A stretch of DNA of 64,000 nt from the NCBI RefSeq assembly GCF_017939615.1, contig NZ_JAGKSR010000002.1, positions 1-64,000 on the forward strand, written 5' to 3'. Positions 56,530-64,000 of this stretch are shown one piece after another. A model generated the notes under the pieces. The model had not been told where the DNA came from, ran no database searches, and was given only the letters and a program-made list of their open reading frames with translations. Positions within the stretch are counted from its first letter, which is position 1; every line of letters starts with the position of its first letter. The DNA comes from Microbacterium sp. BLY. GTDB taxonomy: Bacteria > Actinomycetota > Actinomycetes > Actinomycetales > Microbacteriaceae. The position numbers and the translations under genes are program-made.

Positions 56530-57599
56530 CCACGCCCACCGCCGCTCGTCCCACCGTCGCGTTCTTCACCCGGCTCCTCGACGACGCCTCCCCGGCGGAC
56601 CGCTACCGCCTCGCGCTGGCGCAGATCCAGCACGCCGAGGTGCACGGCGTGGGGAGGGCCTGGGTGGCGCAGCACCACTTCCGGGCGGCGGAAGGCGGGC
56701 TGCCCTCGCCGCTCGTCTTCCTCGCGCACGCGGCGGCCCGCACGGCGCGGATCCGCCTCGGCACCGGGATCATCACCCTGCCTCTCGAAGACCCGGTCCG
56801 CGTGGCCGAGGACGCGGTGGTGGCCGATCTGCTCGCGGACGGGCGGATCGACCTCGGGCTCGGCAGCGGCGGCACCCCGTCATCCTTCGCGCCCTTCGGG
56901 GCGGACGTGCGCGACAAGGGGCCCACCTACGACCGCAAGCTCGGCGTCCTGCTGGACGCTCTCGCAGGCCGGGACATCGGGGCGGGGAACACGCTGTATC
57001 CCGATGCGGGGACGCTGGCCTCGCGCATCTGGCAGGCGACGTTCTCGGCACCCGGCGGTCATCGGGCGGGCATCCACGGTCACGGGCTGCTGCTGTCCCG
57101 CACGCAGCCTCGCCCCGCCGACCGCCTGCACGCGCCGCTGTCCGCGCTGCAGGACCCCGTCATCGACGCCTACCTCGACGCGCTGCCCGCCGGCGCGACG
57201 CCGCGCATCACCGCCTCCCGCACGGTGTTCGTGGCGGACGACCGCGCCGAGGCGCTCCGGTTCGCCGAGGTCGGGTTGCGGCGAGCGGCCGAGGGCTTCC
57301 GCCGGCAGGGTCAGACGATCCCCGGCGACGGCCTCGACGACCTCATCGCCGCGCTCGACACGCACGTCGGCACCCCCGACGAGGTCGTCGCCTCGCTCGC
57401 CGCCGACACGACCCTGCACCGTGCGACCGAAGTGGCGTTCCAGGTGCACTCGGTCGATGCGCCGCACGCCCACGTCCTGCGGTCGATCGAGCTGTTCGCG
57501 ACGGAGGTCGCTCCGGCCCTCGGCTACGCGCTGACCCCGCACGACCCCGAGGACACCCGTACGTCCGCCACCACCCCCACCGTGAAGGAGAACGCATGA
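56526..57599 (+). CDS. Luciferase-like FMN-dependent monooxygenase (KPN_01858 type)
   Basis: 357 aa luciferase-like barrel, different from the DszA-type enzyme of the same cluster. Features: VAFFTRLLDDASPADRYRLALAQIQHAE, WVAQHHFRAAEGGLPSP, RIRLGTGIITLPLEDPVRVAEDAVVAD and RIDLGLGSGGTPSSFAPFG. From memory this matches a TIGRFAM for putative FMN-dependent monooxygenases in clusters with CMD and alkylhydroperoxidase proteins. The start overlaps the ATPase stop (ATGA), tying it to the importer. Confidence 0.88.
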   Translation: MTTPTAARPTVAFFTRLLDDASPADRYRLALAQIQHAEVHGVGRAWVAQHHFRAAEGGLPSPLVFLAHAAARTARIRLGTGIITLPLEDPVRVAEDAVVADLLADGRIDLGLGSGGTPSSFAPFGADVRDKGPTYDRKLGVLLDALAGRDIGAGNTLYPDAGTLASRIWQATFSAPGGHRAGIHGHGLLLSRTQPRPADRLHAPLSALQDPVIDAYLDALPAGATPRITASRTVFVADDRAEALRFAEVGLRRAAEGFRRQGQTIPGDGLDDLIAALDTHVGTPDEVVASLAADTTLHRATEVAFQVHSVDAPHAHVLRSIELFATEVAPALGYALTPHDPEDTRTSATTPTVKENA

Positions 57600-58288
57600 C
57601 CGCCGACATCGTCGACCAGCTGACGGGGGTGACGCCGAAGCTGGATGCGCTGCGGCGCCGCCGTCCCGTGACCAGGGAGCAGCTCCAGGCGAGCTTCGAT
57701 GCGCTGTTCCACCCGGTCTCCGCGGAGGACGTGTCGCTCGCGGAGCGCGCGCTCATCGCCGCGTTCGCGACCGCGCTCGCCGGTGCCGACGACCCGACGG
57801 CGGCGTTCTGCGCCGGGAGGGCCGGCGAGATCGACCCGGGGCGCGCCGCGATCGTCGCCCGGGAGGCCGGAGCCGCCGCGACCACGGGACCGTTCGGCGC
57901 CTACACCGAGCGCGGGCTGGAGGCCGAGAGCACCGACGGGACCCGCTACCTTCCGGACGAGGCGGCGTCGACGGCCCTGGGGGAGCGCCTCGCGGCCGCT
58001 CTCGCACACACGCACCTGCTGGTGTTCCGCCCCCGCGAGGCATCCGGCGCCGACCTCGGTCGCCTGCACGACGCCGGCTGGTCGACGGACGGCATCGTGA
58101 CACTGTCGCAGCTCGTGTCGTTCCTCGCCTTTCAGCAGCGGGTGGTCACCGGCCTGCGGGTGCTCCAGGACGCCGGACTCACCAGCAGTACCACCACCAC
58201 GGACACCGCCACCACCACCACGGACACCGCCACCACCATAACCACGGACACAACCACCACCACAACCACCGACGAGGAAGCCGCATGA
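57596..58288 (+). CDS. CMD-domain protein (Avi_7170 type) with Thr-rich tail
   Basis: 230 aa. The CMD/AhpD-like helical domain (about 1-195) includes AERALIAAFATALAGADDP and LSFLAFQQRVVTGLRVLQ. It has no CxxC motif, so it may not be a peroxidase itself. The last 34 residues are almost only Thr, Asp and Ala, encoded by a 21-bp tandem repeat. ATG overlaps the previous stop (ATGA), and its own stop overlaps the AhpD-like gene. From memory it belongs to a family that always accompanies the next gene. Confidence 0.85.
   Translation: MTADIVDQLTGVTPKLDALRRRRPVTREQLQASFDALFHPVSAEDVSLAERALIAAFATALAGADDPTAAFCAGRAGEIDPGRAAIVAREAGAAATTGPFGAYTERGLEAESTDGTRYLPDEAASTALGERLAAALAHTHLLVFRPREASGADLGRLHDAGWSTDGIVTLSQLVSFLAFQQRVVTGLRVLQDAGLTSSTTTTDTATTTTDTATTITTDTTTTTTTDEEAA
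58190..58270 (+). repeat. In-frame 21-bp tandem repeat in the CMD gene
   Basis: Two identical 21-bp units (58190-58210, 58211-58231; each ACCACCACCAC then GGACACCGCC) are followed by diverged units to 58270. Being a multiple of 3, copy changes keep the frame and vary the length of a Thr/Asp tail. Confidence 0.9.
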
Positions 58289-58893
58289 CCGCCGCCGACA
58301 CCGTGCTCCGCCACGACGACGCCCCCTATCCGGACGCCTTCACCCGCGCGGAGGTCGGCTGGACGCCGCACCTCGCGCCGCTGGCGGAGGAGGATCTCAC
58401 CCCGCGGCACCTCGAGGGCCTCGTCGACGCCGCCCGCGCGAAGAACGAGTATTTCCGGCTGCTCGCCCGCGACCCGGAGGTGCTCCGCGCCCGCACCCTC
58501 GTCGACAAGGACATCTTCTACAACACCGCGGAGGGGCTGCCCCGCGCGGAGCGGGAGCTCGCGGCCACCGCCGCCTCCCGCCGCAACGGCTGCGTGTTCT
58601 GCGCGTCGGTGCACTCCCGGTTCGCGGCGCACCACGGCAAGCGGCCGGAGGACGTCGACGCGCTCCTCGCCGAGGGCGTGGACGCGGACCTCGGGGAGCG
58701 CTGGAACGCGATCGTCGCCGCCGCGGTCGCGCTGACCGACACGCCTCGCGCGTTCGGTCCCGCGCACATCGCGCGCCTCCGTGCGGCCGGACTGGACGAC
58801 CTCGAGATCGCGGACGTCGTGCACGGCGCGGCCTTCTTCAACTGGGCGAACCGGCTGATGCTCTCGCTCGGCCGCCCCGTCGCTCCCGCCTGA
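58285..58893 (+). CDS. Alkylhydroperoxidase-domain protein (AhpD-like, Avi_7169 type)
   Basis: 202 aa. The redox motif is CVFCASVHSRFAAHH (Cys-x-x-Cys-x-x-x-His, about residues 110-124), as in AhpD peroxidases. NTAEGLPRAERELAATAASRRNG and LDDLEIADVVHGAAFFNWANRLML are conserved CMD-type blocks. It probably removes peroxide or a reactive by-product of the monooxygenases, or acts as a redox partner. It is last in the run (ATGA overlap). Confidence 0.88.
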   Translation: MTAADTVLRHDDAPYPDAFTRAEVGWTPHLAPLAEEDLTPRHLEGLVDAARAKNEYFRLLARDPEVLRARTLVDKDIFYNTAEGLPRAERELAATAASRRNGCVFCASVHSRFAAHHGKRPEDVDALLAEGVDADLGERWNAIVAAAVALTDTPRAFGPAHIARLRAAGLDDLEIADVVHGAAFFNWANRLMLSLGRPVAPA

Positions 58894-58933
58894 CCGACAG
58901 GGAGGTCGTCATCGGATGCGCTACGGTCGCATC

Positions 58934-59500
58934 ATGACAAGCCGTCTGCGGCGCCGAAGCCTCCCTGTCGTCGGCTTCGTCGCTGCGGCCGTCATGCTCG
59001 TCGGGTGCGCGCCGAGCATCGAGAACCTCGTGCGGGTGAGCCTCGCGGATTCCATCGAAGACGCGCAGGACGACATGTGGGAGCACCGCGGCAAGATCGT
59101 CACGGACCCGGAAACGACCATCGCCGAACTCTCCCTCGCCTCCGACCTCCGGGACGGAACCGACGAGCTCGACGGCAACCCCCTCAAGCTCCTCGACCTC
59201 GACAAGAGGGGCGACGGCACCACCCTGACACTCCTCGCATTCGGTGGCGCGCAGACGGGCGGTGGCTGGTGGTACGAGCAGCGTCAGGGGGCGGTGTGCT
59301 TCACCCTGACCTTTCCGCGAGGCGAAGAGATCGTGGAGACCGGCCCCGCGGACTGCCCGGACATCCCGGAACTGGACGGCATCGAGGACATCGTCCCGCT
59401 CGAAGACCTCGACGTCAGACTCACCGCCACCAAGGCCGACTACCCCGACTCGGTGTGCCAGTGCTACAGCGGCAGTGAGTGCGACTGCCCCGGAGGGTAG
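58934..59500 (+). CDS. Lipoprotein of unknown function with Cys-rich C terminus
   Basis: 188 aa. The signal has a basic start (MTSRLRRRS) and lipobox VMLVGCAPS (Cys at about 25). The mature part includes GGGWWYEQRQGAVCFTLTF and ends CQCYSGSECDCPGG, with four cysteines in the last 14 residues that could form disulfides or bind metal. The family is not recognised. I chose ATG 58934 because TACGGT lies exactly 6 nt upstream; an upstream ATG at 58916 would spoil the signal peptide. Confidence 0.8.
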   Translation: MTSRLRRRSLPVVGFVAAAVMLVGCAPSIENLVRVSLADSIEDAQDDMWEHRGKIVTDPETTIAELSLASDLRDGTDELDGNPLKLLDLDKRGDGTTLTLLAFGGAQTGGGWWYEQRQGAVCFTLTFPRGEEIVETGPADCPDIPELDGIEDIVPLEDLDVRLTATKADYPDSVCQCYSGSECDCPGG

Positions 59501-59547
59501 GCGCTCGGGTCGGAGCCCGTCGCGGCCGCGACTCCGCTCCGGTGCCA

Positions 59548-59563
59548 CCCTGATCCCTCAGGG
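59548..59563. terminator. Short convergent-end hairpin
   Basis: CCCTGA and TCAGGG (6 bp, loop TCCC) surround the stop codon of the minus-strand quinone oxidoreductase gene. It is weak alone. Confidence 0.4.
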
Positions 59564-60502
59564 GACGAGAATGATCTTCCCCGTGGCCCCGCCGGTCTCC
59601 ATGAGTTCGTGGGCCCGTGCCGCCTCGGCGAGGGGCAGCTCCGGGCCGAGCTCGATGGTGAAGTCGCCCGCGGCCAGGAGGTCCACGGTCTTCTGCAGCG
59701 CCTCGGCGCGCCACTCCAGCTCCTGCGGCGTGAGCGGCTCGGGGGACCCGCCGGAGAACGCCCGGATGCCGAAGTCGGCGGCGTCGGGACCGCGGACGAT
59801 GGTCGCGATGCGGTCGCGGTCGGCGACCAGGGCGACGGAGGTCTCGATCGCCTCGTCGGTGCCCGCGCAGTCCAGGGCGACCGTCACGGGGGAGGGGGCC
59901 GCCGCGCGGACGCGGTCGAGCAGGCCGTCGCCGTAGGCCACGGGGATCGCACCGAGCTCGCGGAGCTGATCGTGCCGGGCGGGGCTCGCGGTGGCGATCA
60001 CGGTCGCGCCCCAGGCGACCGCGAACTGCACGGCGGCCTGACCGACCGCGCCGGAGCCCGCGTGCACGAGGAGCACGTCGTCGGCCGTCACGGCGAGCGA
60101 GCGGAGGGACTGATACGCGGTACCGGCCGGGATGCCGATCGCCGCGCCCTCGGCCGCGGTGACCGCGTCCGGCAGCTTCACGAGCTTGTCGGCCTCGACC
60201 GCGCGCGCGGAGGCGTAGGTTCCGAGCGTGTCGCGGATCGCGACGCGGTCGCCGACCTCGAACCCGTCCACGCCCTCGCCCAGCACCTCGATCACCCCGG
60301 CGCCGTCGAATCCGACCGGACGCGGCTCGGTGATCGGCGCGGACGGGCGCTTGCCGCTGCGGAGCTTCGCGTCGATGGGGTTGGCGCCGGCCGCCTCGAT
60401 GCGCACCAGCGCCTCGCCGCGGACGGGCACGGGGTCGGGCACCTCCATGAGGTGGAGGACAGCGGGGGATCCGAACTCGGTGTAGACGATCGCGCGGGCC
60501 AT
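59558..60502 (-). CDS. NADP-dependent zinc-type alcohol dehydrogenase / quinone oxidoreductase
   Basis: 314 aa MDR-superfamily protein. The catalytic domain has VRIEAAGANPIDAKLRSG and RPVGFDGAGVIEVLGEGVDGFEVGDRVA; the nucleotide-binding motif is LVHAGSGAVGQAAVQFA (about 145-161). The structural-zinc cysteines are absent, as in the quinone oxidoreductase group. The substrate is unknown. TAGCCT is exactly 6 nt before ATG 60502. Confidence 0.9.
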   Translation of the reverse strand: MARAIVYTEFGSPAVLHLMEVPDPVPVRGEALVRIEAAGANPIDAKLRSGKRPSAPITEPRPVGFDGAGVIEVLGEGVDGFEVGDRVAIRDTLGTYASARAVEADKLVKLPDAVTAAEGAAIGIPAGTAYQSLRSLAVTADDVLLVHAGSGAVGQAAVQFAVAWGATVIATASPARHDQLRELGAIPVAYGDGLLDRVRAAAPSPVTVALDCAGTDEAIETSVALVADRDRIATIVRGPDAADFGIRAFSGGSPEPLTPQELEWRAEALQKTVDLLAAGDFTIELGPELPLAEAARAHELMETGGATGKIILVP

Positions 60503-60525
60503 GCCCTCAGGCTACCCGGCGGGGG

Positions 60526-63500
60526 TCACTTCCCTGCGAGCGCCTTGGTGATCCGCTGCGGCGACACCGGCTGCGCGGTGCCGAGGCGCTGGGCGAAGAC
60601 GCTGACCCGGTACTCCTCCAGCAGCCAGCGCACCTCGACGATCGCGGGGGAAGCGTCGGGCGCGAGGGGGATCGTGCCCCCGGCGTCCGCGAACAGCACC
60701 GCCATCCGCTCGAACTCGGTCATCCGCGCGCGGTCCTTGCCCGGCTCGTTCGCGAGGGTCTTCAGCCGGTCGATCATGCCGTCGAGGTAGCGGGGGAAGT
60801 GGGCGAGCCGGTCGACTCCCGCCGCCGCGACGAATCCGGGGTGCAGCAGCCCGGAGAGCTGGGTGCGGATGTCGTTGAGCGGGCCGAGCAGCGCCAGCGA
60901 GTTCTGCGCCTTGATGCCCCGCTCCACCTCCCGCGCCTTCGTGAGGATGCGGGCGACGAGCGAGACGCAGGCGAAGAGATCGTCGACGAGCACGGCCGAG
61001 ACGGCGTCGCGCACCCGGGCGAACTCGGCCTCGGTGCGCACGACGCCGCGGTCGCGGCCGTCGGCACCTCCGGTCGCGGCATCGATGACGCGGCGGGCGA
61101 CGGCGGCCCGGCAGTCCTCGATGAGCGCGGCCGCCGACGGGTACGGCGAGGCGGCGAGCGCGAGCTTCTCCTGGCTGGTGAGGTGCTGCTGCACGTACGA
61201 GGACGGCGACGGCACCGCGAGCAGGACGAGACGCAGCACGCCGTCGCGTGTGGCGGCGGCTGCGGCGTCGGGGGTCGCCTCGACCCGCACCGACACGCTC
61301 TTGCCGGCATCGATGATCGCCGGATACCCGCGGACGACGCCGCCGGCGACCTTCGTGTCGATGACCGCCGGGAGGTCGCCGAACGTCCACCCCGTCAGGC
61401 CGGTCTGCTCGACGGGCGCGGCGGCCACGCGCTCCGCGCCGCGCGGTCCCGGTGCCTCCGCGCGCCCGGGGCGGGCGATGGAGCGGGCGACGCTGGTGCG
61501 CGCCCGGTCGGAGAGCTCGGCCTGCAGCGCCCGGAGATCGCGCCCGGACCCGACGACGCGTCCGCGCTCGTCCACGGCGCGGAAGTTCATGCGCAGGTGC
61601 GCCGGCACCCGGTCGTCGTCGAAGTCGGCGGCCGTGACCACCTGGTTCGCGAGCGGCTGCACGAGCCGTGCGAGCGCCTCCTTGAGGGTGCGCGGGGGGA
61701 GGCCGCCGTGCGCCTCCGGTCCCTCGTCGGCCAGCGCCGCGCCGAACTTCTCGGCCCAGTCGGCGGCGGGGACGACGTGGCGCCGGATGGCCTTGGGCAG
61801 CGCACGCAGCAGCCCGGTGACGAGCTCGGCACGGAGCCCCGGCACCTGCCAGTCGAAACCGCGGTCCTCGATCTGGGCGAGCAGCGGCAGCGGGACCACG
61901 ACGCTCACGCCGTCGTCGGGGGCACCCGGCTCGAACCGGTACGCGAGGCCGAGCAGCTGGTCGCCCTGGGTCCACCGGGTCGGGAACTCGCGCTGGTCGG
62001 CGCGGTCCTCGTCGTCGATGAGGTCGCTCTCGCGCATCACGAGCAGCTTCGGCGTCGCGGTCAGCGCCTCGCGCCACCACTTCTCGAACGAGCGCACGTC
62101 GAAAACGTCGGCGGGGATGCGCTCGTCGTAGAAGCGGAAGACGGCCTCGTCGCCGGCCAGGATGTCGCGGCGCCGCTCGCGCTCCTCGAGCTTCTCCAGG
62201 CGGCGGCGGAGCTCGGCGTTGCTGCGCCAGAACGCGCTGACCCGCTTGTCGATGCGGGACGGGTCCCATTCGCCCTCGACGAGCGCATGACGCACGAAGA
62301 GCTCGCGCGAGGCGGCCCGGTCGATGCGGGCGAACTGCACCCGGCGGCGCGGGATGATCTCGACCCCGAACAGGGTGACCTTCTCGAACGCCACGGCGGC
62401 GCCGGCGTCCTTGGACCAGTGCGGCTCGGTGACCTGCCGCTTCGCGAGGTCGCCGGCGAGGGGTTCGGCCCAGGCCGGGTCGATGGCGGCGACCGTGCGA
62501 GCGAATGTGCGGGAGGTCTCCACGATCTCGGCGGCCATGACCGCCCGGGGGCTCTTCTTGCGCAGGCCCGATCCCGGGAAGATCGAGAAGCGGATGCCGC
62601 GCGCGCCTCGGTACTCGGTGATCCGGCGGCGGGCGTCCTTCGCGGGGGCGTGGTTCTTGCCCGCGGGGGCGGTGCGCTCGTCGAGGACGCCGATCTGCGA
62701 CAGCAGTCCGGACAGCAGCGCGCGGTGGATGGCGTCCGGGTCCGCCGCGCCGCCCGGCTCCGCGCCCCGGTCGTTGGTCTTCACGAGCGTCCGCAGCTGG
62801 CGGTGCACGTCGAACCACTCGCGGACGCGGACGTAGTTGAGGTGCTCGCTGCGGCACAGCCGGCGGAACGCGCTGGAGCCCAGTTCGCGCTGCTGCTCGC
62901 GTAGGTGGTTCCAGAGATTCAGGAGGGTGAGGAAGTCGCTCGTCGGGTCGACGAAGCGCGCGTGTAGCCGGTCGGCCTCCTCGCGGCGCTCCTCGGGTCG
63001 CTCCCGCACGTCCTGGATCGACAGCCCCGCGACGATGGCGAGCACGTCCCGCAGCACCGCCTGGGTCCCTGAGCCCCGCTGGGTCCCTGAGCCTGTCGAA
63101 GGGCCCGACCCCCGCTGGGTCCCTGAGCCTGTCGAAGGGCTCGCCTCGATGAGCATCCGCGCGAACCGCGGGTCCATCGGCATCCGGGCGATGTCGCGCC
63201 CGATGCGGGTGAGCCGGGGGCTGTCATCCGGCCCCTGCGCGGATCGGAGGGCGCCGAGTTCGGTGAGCAGGTCGAACGCGGCCTTCACGCCTCGGGAGTC
63301 GGGTGGGGTGAGGAAGGGGAACGCCGTGATGTCGCCGAAGCCGAGCGCGAGCATCTGCAGGATGACGGAGGCGAGCGAGGTGCGCAGGATCTCGGGTTCG
63401 GTGAACTCGGGACGCCGTGCGTAGTCCTCCTCGGAGTACAGGCGGATGGCGATGCCGTCACTCGTACGGCCGGCGCGCCCGGAGCGCTGATTCGCCGAGG

Positions 63501-64000
63501 CCTGGGAGATGGCCTCGATGGGCAGCCGCTGCACCTTCGAGCGGTTGCTGTACCGGGAGATGCGCGCGGTGCCGGTGTCGATGACGTATTTGATGCCGGG
63601 CACCGTGAGGCTCGTCTCGGCCACGTTCGTCGCGAGCACGACCCGGCGACGGACGCCGGCCACGGTGCTGCGCTCGAACACCCGGTGCTGCTCCGCGGCG
63701 GAGAGCCGGCCGAACAGGGGGAGGACCTCGGTGGGCGAACGGTCCTTCGCGTAGGCGGCGCGCACGGCGTCGGCCGCGTCGCGGATCTCCGCCTCACCCG
63801 GCAGGAACACGAGCACATCGCCGGGCGCTTCGCGGTCGAGTTCGCGGAGCGCCGTGACGATCGCGCTCACCTCGTCCTCCGGGTCGCCGGAGGCGGCATC
63901 CTCCTCCGTCCCCTCCTCGACGAGGGGCCGGTAGCGGATCTCGACGGGGTAGGTGCGCCCGGAGACCTCGATGACGGGCGCGGGAGTGCCGTCCGCCGTG
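60526..64000 (-). CDS. hrpA: ATP-dependent RNA helicase HrpA, 3' part (5' end outside window)
   Basis: The gene runs off the right edge; about 1157 codons are visible and the frame stays open to base 64000 (VIEVSGRTYPVEIRYRPL). Seen: the helicase C-terminal domain with FLPGEAEIRD, TNVAETSLTVPGI and QRSGRAGRTSDGIAIRLY (motif VI), then the HA2 and OB-type regions, and a long DUF3418 region ending QPVSPQRITKALAGK. Walker A and the DEAH box lie beyond the window. A low-complexity insertion (STGSGTQRGSG repeats) is encoded by dispersed repeat copies at 63062-63140. Confidence 0.93.
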   Translation of the reverse strand, partial: TADGTPAPVIEVSGRTYPVEIRYRPLVEEGTEEDAASGDPEDEVSAIVTALRELDREAPGDVLVFLPGEAEIRDAADAVRAAYAKDRSPTEVLPLFGRLSAAEQHRVFERSTVAGVRRRVVLATNVAETSLTVPGIKYVIDTGTARISRYSNRSKVQRLPIEAISQASANQRSGRAGRTSDGIAIRLYSEEDYARRPEFTEPEILRTSLASVILQMLALGFGDITAFPFLTPPDSRGVKAAFDLLTELGALRSAQGPDDSPRLTRIGRDIARMPMDPRFARMLIEASPSTGSGTQRGSGPSTGSGTQRGSGTQAVLRDVLAIVAGLSIQDVRERPEERREEADRLHARFVDPTSDFLTLLNLWNHLREQQRELGSSAFRRLCRSEHLNYVRVREWFDVHRQLRTLVKTNDRGAEPGGAADPDAIHRALLSGLLSQIGVLDERTAPAGKNHAPAKDARRRITEYRGARGIRFSIFPGSGLRKKSPRAVMAAEIVETSRTFARTVAAIDPAWAEPLAGDLAKRQVTEPHWSKDAGAAVAFEKVTLFGVEIIPRRRVQFARIDRAASRELFVRHALVEGEWDPSRIDKRVSAFWRSNAELRRRLEKLEERERRRDILAGDEAVFRFYDERIPADVFDVRSFEKWWREALTATPKLLVMRESDLIDDEDRADQREFPTRWTQGDQLLGLAYRFEPGAPDDGVSVVVPLPLLAQIEDRGFDWQVPGLRAELVTGLLRALPKAIRRHVVPAADWAEKFGAALADEGPEAHGGLPPRTLKEALARLVQPLANQVVTAADFDDDRVPAHLRMNFRAVDERGRVVGSGRDLRALQAELSDRARTSVARSIARPGRAEAPGPRGAERVAAAPVEQTGLTGWTFGDLPAVIDTKVAGGVVRGYPAIIDAGKSVSVRVEATPDAAAAATRDGVLRLVLLAVPSPSSYVQQHLTSQEKLALAASPYPSAAALIEDCRAAVARRVIDAATGGADGRDRGVVRTEAEFARVRDAVSAVLVDDLFACVSLVARILTKAREVERGIKAQNSLALLGPLNDIRTQLSGLLHPGFVAAAGVDRLAHFPRYLDGMIDRLKTLANEPGKDRARMTEFERMAVLFADAGGTIPLAPDASPAIVEVRWLLEEYRVSVFAQRLGTAQPVSPQRITKALAGK
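63062..63140. repeat. Dispersed repeat array inside hrpA
   Basis: Two identical 25-bp copies (63080-63104 and 63116-63140) and a truncated copy (63062-63075) of the CTGAGCCTGTCGAAGGG element sit within the helicase reading frame. They match the intergenic copies at 23268 and, less closely, at 25879, in reverse orientation relative to the plus strand. Confidence 0.9.

Noticed and set aside
58190..58270. Short tandem repeat as a CRISPR-like array
   Set aside because: There are no spacers; the units are contiguous, in frame and encode Thr/Asp/Ala.

Overview
The window is a strongly GC-rich chromosomal stretch with G/C-biased third codon positions. Short operons are tightly packed, with ATGA and GTGA overlaps. 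Gene content points to an actinobacterium of the Microbacteriaceae, most likely Microbacterium or a close relative: a class Ib ribonucleotide reductase operon, a DUF7882 protein, many LacI/ROK/TetR-controlled sugar operons, and copies of the CCTTCGACAGGCTCAGG repeat familiar from this group. The genus is inferred. I saw no rRNA, tRNA, CRISPR array, insertion sequence or prophage; the window reads as ordinary chromosome rich in catabolic islands.

Layout. 1-5290: histidine utilisation (IclR regulator, hutH, hutU, hutI). 5287-11459: a carbohydrate ABC importer with an amylo-alpha-1,6-glucosidase-like enzyme and a divergent LacI regulator. 11481-13983: a formimidoylglutamase-like enzyme that could complete the hut pathway, a DUF445 membrane protein and a CsoR/RcnR-like metal regulator. 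13998-18513: a class III aminotransferase and a methylmalonate/malonate-semialdehyde dehydrogenase opposite a PucR-type regulator, probably for beta-alanine or related amino acids. 18559-22636: acyl-CoA dehydrogenase-like protein and hydrolase; PfkB kinase and MFS exporter. 22637-26924: regulatory region and nrdHIEF. 27073-35672: small housekeeping and hypothetical genes, including an ImmA/IrrE-XRE pair, an aldo/keto reductase, DUF1254/1214 and TIGR01777 proteins, and a frameshifted DUF4166 gene. 35728-47698: a large rare-sugar or polyol region with TetR and ROK regulators, two Gfo/Idh/MocA dehydrogenases, a ribose-type ABC importer and three TIM-barrel isomerase/epimerases. 47732-49688: NYN-LOTUS protein and a third Gfo/Idh/MocA enzyme. 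49792-58893: an eight-gene run of two flavin-dependent monooxygenases, a five-family peptide-type ABC importer and two AhpD/CMD-fold proteins. 58934-64000: lipoprotein, quinone oxidoreductase and the 3' part of hrpA.

Three themes recur. First, at least thirteen genes have a TAnnnT hexamer exactly 6 nt before the start codon, as expected for leaderless mRNAs. Second, small direct duplications have altered gene boundaries (nrdE/nrdF, the TetR/DUF4166 junction, the ABC permease/ATPase junction, the tail of a CMD protein). Third, the dispersed repeat has entered the nrd operon and, in frame, the hrpA coding sequence. The best candidate for an undescribed system is the monooxygenase/importer/AhpD cluster at 49792-58893, whose substrate cannot be read from the sequence.
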